From Pogonophryne albipinna (lineage: Eukaryota; Chordata; Actinopteri; Perciformes; Artedidraconidae): a stretch of DNA of 64,000 nt. Shown here one piece after another: positions 59,866-64,000 of the stretch. Positions within the stretch are counted from its first letter, which is position 1, and each line of letters begins with the position of its first letter. Under the pieces are notes generated by a model. That model saw nothing but the letters and a program-made list of their open reading frames with translations. It had not been told where the DNA came from and searched no databases. The stretch spans positions 33,702,808 through 33,766,807 of the forward strand of contig CM053249.1 in the NCBI GenBank assembly GCA_028583405.1, given 5' to 3'. The translations under genes were made by a program, and so were the position numbers.

Positions 59866-60690
59866 TGGAGCAAACACAGTAGTGGTGGCTTAAAGCCCAC
59901 CTCCGCTCCGCGCCGTCCGTTAGATGAGCCTGGTCAGATTTAATAAAAGAAGTTCAAAACACCGGCATAAAAGTTATAACAATAATCTGATTTTAATGGT
60001 AAAAAACACAATACGAAATACAGAGTGCCCTGTAACAGAGCACTCCGGGCTCCCCGCTCTACTGCCGTGCGATACAGGTATCGGGACCAGCCAGTCAGAA
60101 AAAGGGGGCATTTTGCATGAATAAACAACAGTATATATGGACATATTTGGGGCGGAGATGTGGGTCGGCTCTTCCGTCCCATTTTACTCCTAAGTGAAGC
60201 GTGAGAGCCTCGGAACTAGTCAAGGTCAGAATCACTTTTTATCTTCCACCTAACTTCACTCCTTTAATTTCTCAAGGAAGATTTCACACAAACTATTCTT
60301 TCCCAAAACAATCAAACATTGTACACAGATATTGGTATCAAACATTGTACACAGATATATTGGTGCTTGAGATTATACTGGCCCCAGAAAAAACCTTGAA
60401 TAAGAACATGTGCATGTGCTGGTGGGGGGGGGAAGGGTATGTGTGTGTGTGTGCTGATATCTGGGTCAGTGAGTGTATGTGTGTGTGCTGATGAGAGGAG
60501 GGGTAAGTGTGTGTGGCAGGGTACCTGGGTCATTGAGTGTAAGTAAGAAGGTTTATATATATAGGATTACTTTAAAACAGTCCCAAATAATACATGTTCA
60601 CTTCAATACAGTTCAAGATAATACCTGTTTACTTTAATACAGTTTAGAACAATATCTGTTTACTTTAGTTTGCACACGAGCCATGACCAA
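59866..60690. mobile_element. Insertion of unknown class in DIRS copy 2
   Basis: 59870-60067 is nearly the same as 6805-7010 (ggtggcttaaagcccacctc; gagtgccctgtaacagagc). The rest is unique in the window. It ends near 60690 where DIRS resumes. Termini and duplication are not resolved; a cargo piece of a hAT or an LTR are both possible. A (gtgtgt)n stretch lies at 60436-60485. Confidence 0.45.
60573..60672 (+). repeat. Three tandem 31- to 34-bp units
   Basis: Units of the form acagtt.a.aataatacctg ttactttaat at about 60576, 60609 and 60640, diverged from each other, at the right edge of the insertion in DIRS copy 2. Confidence 0.7.
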
Positions 60691-60953
60691 GGAAGTTGCT
60701 ATACGCCTTTCCACCGCTGCGTCTCATTCCCCCTCTCTTGGGGAGAGTGAGGCGAGAACGTCTGGCAGTCATCTTAGTAGCACCGGATCGCGTCGGGGCT
60801 CTGTGGTACTCAGAGATGACACAGATGAAGGTGGGCCAGCCCTGGGCAATTCCCCAGTTCTGGGGGGCGATGTCTCAAGAAGCAGGTGCAATCGGGGCGT
60901 TACCCACTCTGGGCCGTCCTCTCCAGGCTTGGCTCCTGAGAGGGACAGGCTGA

Positions 60954-61978
60954 GACAGGGTGGATTTGTCTGACAGCGTTATTCAGTCTATCCAGGCAGC
61001 TAGAGCAGGATCCACCACAGCCTGTTACAGGCCAAGGTGGCTGGGATTCCAGCGATGGTGTGAGGAGCGGAGAATCGAGCCCATATCTTGTGAGTTGGGC
61101 TCTATTTTATCCTTCTTACAGTTACTGGTGGACAGAGGGCTTGCTCATTCGACTGTAAAGTGTATGCAGCAGCCATCTCGTCCTGCCATGAGGGATTTGA
61201 CGGCAGGTCAGCCTTTTCTCATTCACTGATGTTGCGGTTTTTACAGGGGGTCAGGAGGCAGCGCCCCGTAGTGCACGCCTCCGCCCCGCAGTGGGACCTG
61301 CCGCTGGTGCTCGAGGCTCTGGTCACAGAACCATTTGAGCCTCTGGAGCTCTCCTCCCTGAAAGCACTGTCGTGGAAGACAGCGTTGCTACTTGCCTTAA
61401 CGTCAGCCAAGAGAGTGTCCGAGCTAACCGCTCTGTCGGTGCACCCGAGCTGTTTACTGATTCGGGGTGACCGGAGCGGGGCGACACTCGGACCGAACCC
61501 GTCCTTTGTGCCCAAGAGCCTAAGGAGTGCGTTCAGGTCGTGGGCTATTCAGTTAGGGGGTTTTAGTCTTCCCCCCCATGGTGGGGCCATGGAAGCTAAA
61601 TTACACCTCCTCTGCCCGGTGCGTGCTAGCATGTTATGTGGAGCGCACGGCTGCCTTTAGATGCACTGAACAGCTGTTTGTGTGCTTCGGGGGCGGGGTA
61701 ACTGGACAAGCTCTGTCCAAGAAACGCCTGGCAGGCTGGCTCTGCGAAGGCATTGCACACGCCCACGGACAGGCGGGGAGAGCCTGCCCGCGGGGGTCCG
61801 TGCACACTCCACACAGGCTGTGGCTGCGTCAACAGCTTTATTCAACGGTGTGAGTGTGGAGGATATATGCACGGCGGCGTCTTGGTCAACGCCAGGCCCC
61901 TTCATAAAGTTTTATCTCTTGGATATGTCTGGCTCTTTCTCCGCGTCTCTGCTTGCTGGGGCAACACAGGACTGGTGA
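60954..61978 (+). pseudogene. DIRS tyrosine recombinase, copy 2
   Basis: At least three frameshifts (near 61157, 61625 and 61795). Frames read LSDSVIQSIQAARAGST, WCEERRIEPISCELGSILSF, LPLVLEALVTEPFEPLEL, LTSAKRVSELTALSVHPS (catalytic Arg kept), AAFRCTEQLFVCFGG, AHSTQAVAASTALFNGVS and PFIKFYLLDMS (Tyr kept). The second catalytic Arg of HxxR is Gln here (HSTQ). Clearly homologous to the recombinase at 21734-23527 but strongly diverged. Confidence 0.85.
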
Positions 61979-61997
61979 GGAGTGGGGGGGGCTGTGG

Positions 61998-62470
61998 GTA
62001 GGTTTGCAAAATTCCGGGAATTTTCAAAGATGGAAACTTTCCATGGGAATTAACGGGAATTTATGGGAATAAACTGGGAATTTTCAAAATTGAAGGTTGG
62101 CTCTTCATAGGGAACTTAAATATAGTTAGGGAAAGTATATTTTAGCATAATCTTGACTAAAACAAACAGATGCCATTCAAGTACTCTTGAATATCCATGC
62201 CATAGCACACTGCTTACTGCATGGCTATTTGTTTTATTTTTGTTCATTTTGTAATGGGGGGGATGAGTAATATTTAACTCAACATTCCTGTTTTCGTTCT
62301 TCAATGAAACAAATAATTGTTCAATAAAATAATTAAAACTTCTACTAAAAAAAAAAAAAAAAAATCTGTTGAAATGTCATGTTTTTTGTTTAATTTTGCA
62401 TTGAATATTTCCAAAATTCGCCAGCTTAACTTCCCATGGAAACTTTACGGAAATGTACCGCTTAAGTTTT
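61998..62470. mobile_element. Small AT-rich insertion with ttccatgg-type ends
   Basis: Left ggtttgcaaaattccgggaa with gaaactttccatggg; right cccatggaaactttacggaa. It separates the recombinase from the DIRS 3' region, and GC content drops sharply inside. Includes an A18 run at 62347-62364. Exact ends and class are unresolved; a Tc1-like or hAT-like MITE is likely. Confidence 0.45.
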
Positions 62471-63204
62471 TTTACGGGCCCCTGGAGGGTCGCGGGGGGA
62501 ACGTAGTGCGCACTGGGCCCTTACGGGGCTGGAGGGCTCGTCTCACCTGTCTGGGGGCAGGGGGGAGAGCCCTCCACACTATAGTCTGCACACACTCTGC
62601 ACGGGGTCAGTGTCTGAGTGTGGGGGACATGGGGGCACTTGCGCTCTCCCCGTGCTCCTTAGGGACTCGTGAGAGGTGGTGCATAGTGAACCCATACAGG
62701 GCTGGGGACTGTCTCTGTCTACCTATATACGGATGGGAGGGAGCCCTCAGCACTTTTTCCGGGCACACTTTTCGCGAGGTAAGCGCGTCAGGGTGTGCTC
62801 TGTCAGCCGCAGCCCGGACTTCTCTACGGTTACAACCGAGGGAGAGGTGAGTGAGGCGCAGCGGCTGCTAAAGCCGGTCAGGGAAAGTGAGGTGGAATGG
62901 TGTTATTGGACGACAGCGCGTGTATACAACGGGGTTCCGACCCACTGTACCCATAGAGTCCAGTAGAGGGCGGAGCCTGTGAGAGATAAAATGAGGGGTT
63001 ACGTATGGTAATATATAAGCACAGGCGGAGCCCTCTACTCGGGGCACTGTCTGTCCTATACCGCTCGCTTAAGAGAGGTGTAGGATGGTGGTCAGGAGGC
63101 GAGGCCTCCTTTTATACGGTGAGATGCGCGCACATTCAGGTAGGCCCACCCCGGGGCCGGCTACGTCTATAGAAATCTCAGTAGGTGAATGCTTGCATGA
63201 TAAG
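62471..63204 (+). repeat. DIRS copy 2 3' region with ICR
   Basis: GC-rich untranslated segment. The ICR at 62993-63049 (gaggggttacgtatggta, then cacaggcggagccctctac) is the inverse of the right ITR. A direct copy of acccatagagtccagtagag lies at 62949 and 63211. Confidence 0.75.
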
Positions 63205-63282
63205 GTAGTACCCATAGAGTCCAGTAGAGGGCTCCGCCTGTGCTTATATAACAAGGGTTACCATACGTAACCCCTCGTTCTA
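63205..63282 (+). repeat. DIRS copy 2 right inverted terminal repeat
   Basis: gtagagggctccgcctgtgc followed by ggttaccatacgtaacccct is the inverse of 62993-63049. The element ends just before the hAT terminus at 63284. Confidence 0.75.
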
Positions 63283-63283
63283 C

Positions 63284-64000
63284 CAGTGGCGAGCCGTGAC
63301 TTTTCTACCTAGGCCCTCTGACCCCACCCCCCTCTTCCCTCGAAAAAAAAAATAAGTTATTACGTCACAGCCTATAGTATACTTCAGCGGAATATCAAAA
63401 CAGCGGCCCGGGGTGCAAAATGCATCAATGACAGCGACCCTCTACCACACAAAACAACACCATTTATATAAACACCTATCATGACAGGGCACCCACAGCC
63501 AAGTAACAATTACAAATGAATTAAGTCGGCACGGCGGCCCACATTGAAAATCACTTTGGCTTACCTTTGATGATCAAATCACCTAAACACAAAGTCCATC
63601 CTCCTGTCCTTTTGGATGAAGAACTTGATGGCGTCGTCATGCAGCTGATCCTTTGCTTTTAAAGCAATCAGCAATTCCTTCTCGATCGATATTAAGGCCA
63701 AGTCTGACAGTCGGACTTGCCCAGTCGTGGACCTCGAGTAGCTTTTTATGCGCTTCAGCGCAGAGAAGGACCTCTCCACAGAGGCAGTGGACACAGGTAT
63801 TGTCAGGATGATGCATGAGAGGGTGGACACCTGTTTCATGCTTTCACTCAGTCCTTTTTTGAGGAGAAACTGATGAATGTCGGCTGGGCTTTTCCCCAAA
63901 ATGTCAGACATGCCGTACATCACGGCGAGTTCCGTGTGCAGTCGAGGCTGGTCGAAATATCCTCCATAGCTCTCCATCAAACTGTTCAAGGCAGCAGTTG
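63284..64000 (-). mobile_element. hAT (ZMYM1-type), 3' end, running off the window
   Basis: The terminus CAGTGGCGAGCCGTGAC at 63284 is the 3' end of a minus-strand element whose transposase C-terminus is at 63579-63989. The other end is outside the window. Confidence 0.75.
63579..63989 (-). CDS. hAT transposase C-terminal part (ZMYM1-like)
   Basis: 136 codons, open, partial at the window edge. Contains SYGGYFDQPRLHTELAVMYG, then the hAT dimerisation motif IPVSTASVERSFSALKRIKS, YSRSTTGQVRLSDLALISIE, and ends QKDRRMDFVFR with a TAG/TGA stop. VERSFSALKRIK with RLSDLALISIE is characteristic of ZMYM1/TTF-type hAT transposases. The uninterrupted frame and nearby terminus suggest a comparatively young copy; whether the catalytic domain is intact lies beyond the window. 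The initial Met is internal, not a real start. Confidence 0.85.
   Translation of the reverse strand: MNSLMESYGGYFDQPRLHTELAVMYGMSDILGKSPADIHQFLLKKGLSESMKQVSTLSCIILTIPVSTASVERSFSALKRIKSYSRSTTGQVRLSDLALISIEKELLIALKAKDQLHDDAIKFFIQKDRRMDFVFR

Larger units (their letters stand above)
59690..60953 (+). pseudogene. DIRS RT/RNase H C-terminal remnant, split by insertion
   Basis: 59699-59865 encodes AGEWMLHPEVVKQIWAQF and AEVDLFASPCYSHCALWFSM, then GDPPLGVDAF. The DLFAS and PLGVDA motifs mark the RNase H end in DIRS pol. After an insertion (59866-60690) it resumes with LYAFPPLRLIPPLLGRVRRE and LAVILVAPDRVGALWYSEM (60696-60810), ending at a TGA at 60951-60953, directly before the recombinase. Confidence 0.75.
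59000..63282 (+). mobile_element. DIRS-type retrotransposon, copy 2 (decayed, 5' part missing)
   Basis: Contains an RNase H/RT remnant (59690-59865), its continuation (60690-60953), the recombinase pseudogene (60954-61978), an ICR (62993-63049) and a right ITR (63205-63281). The order equals copy 1, but sequences of ITR and ICR are unrelated to copy 1, so it is a different lineage. Left ITR, GAG and most RT are absent. Interrupted by a MITE (59089-59686) and two further insertions. Confidence 0.8.

Noticed and set aside
62317..62850. 177-codon frame after the A-rich run
   Set aside because: It spans the junction of an AT-rich insertion and the untranslated DIRS 3' region; no motif supports it.

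Overview
The window is vertebrate nuclear DNA, almost certainly from a teleost fish. Evidence: one recognisable host exon of a GABA-A receptor rho subunit with canonical splice sites, L2-like and other non-LTR retrotransposons, two DIRS-type tyrosine-recombinase retrotransposons, many hAT elements (BED-finger, ZMYM1/TTF and Charlie-like), PIF/Harbinger-like and piggyBac-like MITEs, and long (CA)n arrays. No bacterial, phage or viral gene set is present. The only host coding sequence I can support is the 68-bp exon at 50676-50743. The rest looks like intron or intergenic DNA built from nested transposons.

Layout. 1-1204: end of a hAT carrying a 600-bp Harbinger-like MITE. 1343-14627: a copy of an unassigned TIR transposon (called TE-X here), swollen from about 2 kb to 13 kb by Harbinger-like, piggyBac-like and hAT insertions, including a nest of three elements (10684-14370 > 11481-14029 > 13019-13763). 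15969-23902: a DIRS retrotransposon with left ITR, tyrosine recombinase, internal complementary region and right ITR. It is invaded by a hAT (16542-21315, itself holding an L2 fragment, a foldback element and a frameshifted transposase) and by a Harbinger-like MITE inside the recombinase. 23903-26080: little recognisable. 26081-30100: Harbinger/hAT mosaics, including a hAT first exon. 30110-36127: a minus-strand LINE split by a second, inverted TE-X copy (30340-34779). The LINE reverse transcriptase contains an in-frame array of about 20 units of 33 bp. 36269-45748: four dated hAT insertions and two smaller TIR elements. 45749-50675: sparse DNA with a 0.46-kb direct duplication and a tRNA-like SINE head. 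50676-50743: the gabrr exon. 51046-54629: a hAT with a BED-finger exon. 55665-56881: an internally deleted BED-hAT. 57447-58930: a ZMYM1-type hAT. 59000-63282: a second, diverged and decayed DIRS. 63284-64000: the transposase C-terminus of another hAT running off the window.

Many insertions can be ordered because target-site duplications are still readable (8 bp for ten hATs, TTAA for piggyBac-like MITEs, 3 bp for Harbinger-like MITEs). I found no CRISPR array, operon, rRNA or intact tRNA gene. All family names come from recognising motifs and terminal sequences by eye; no database search was done.
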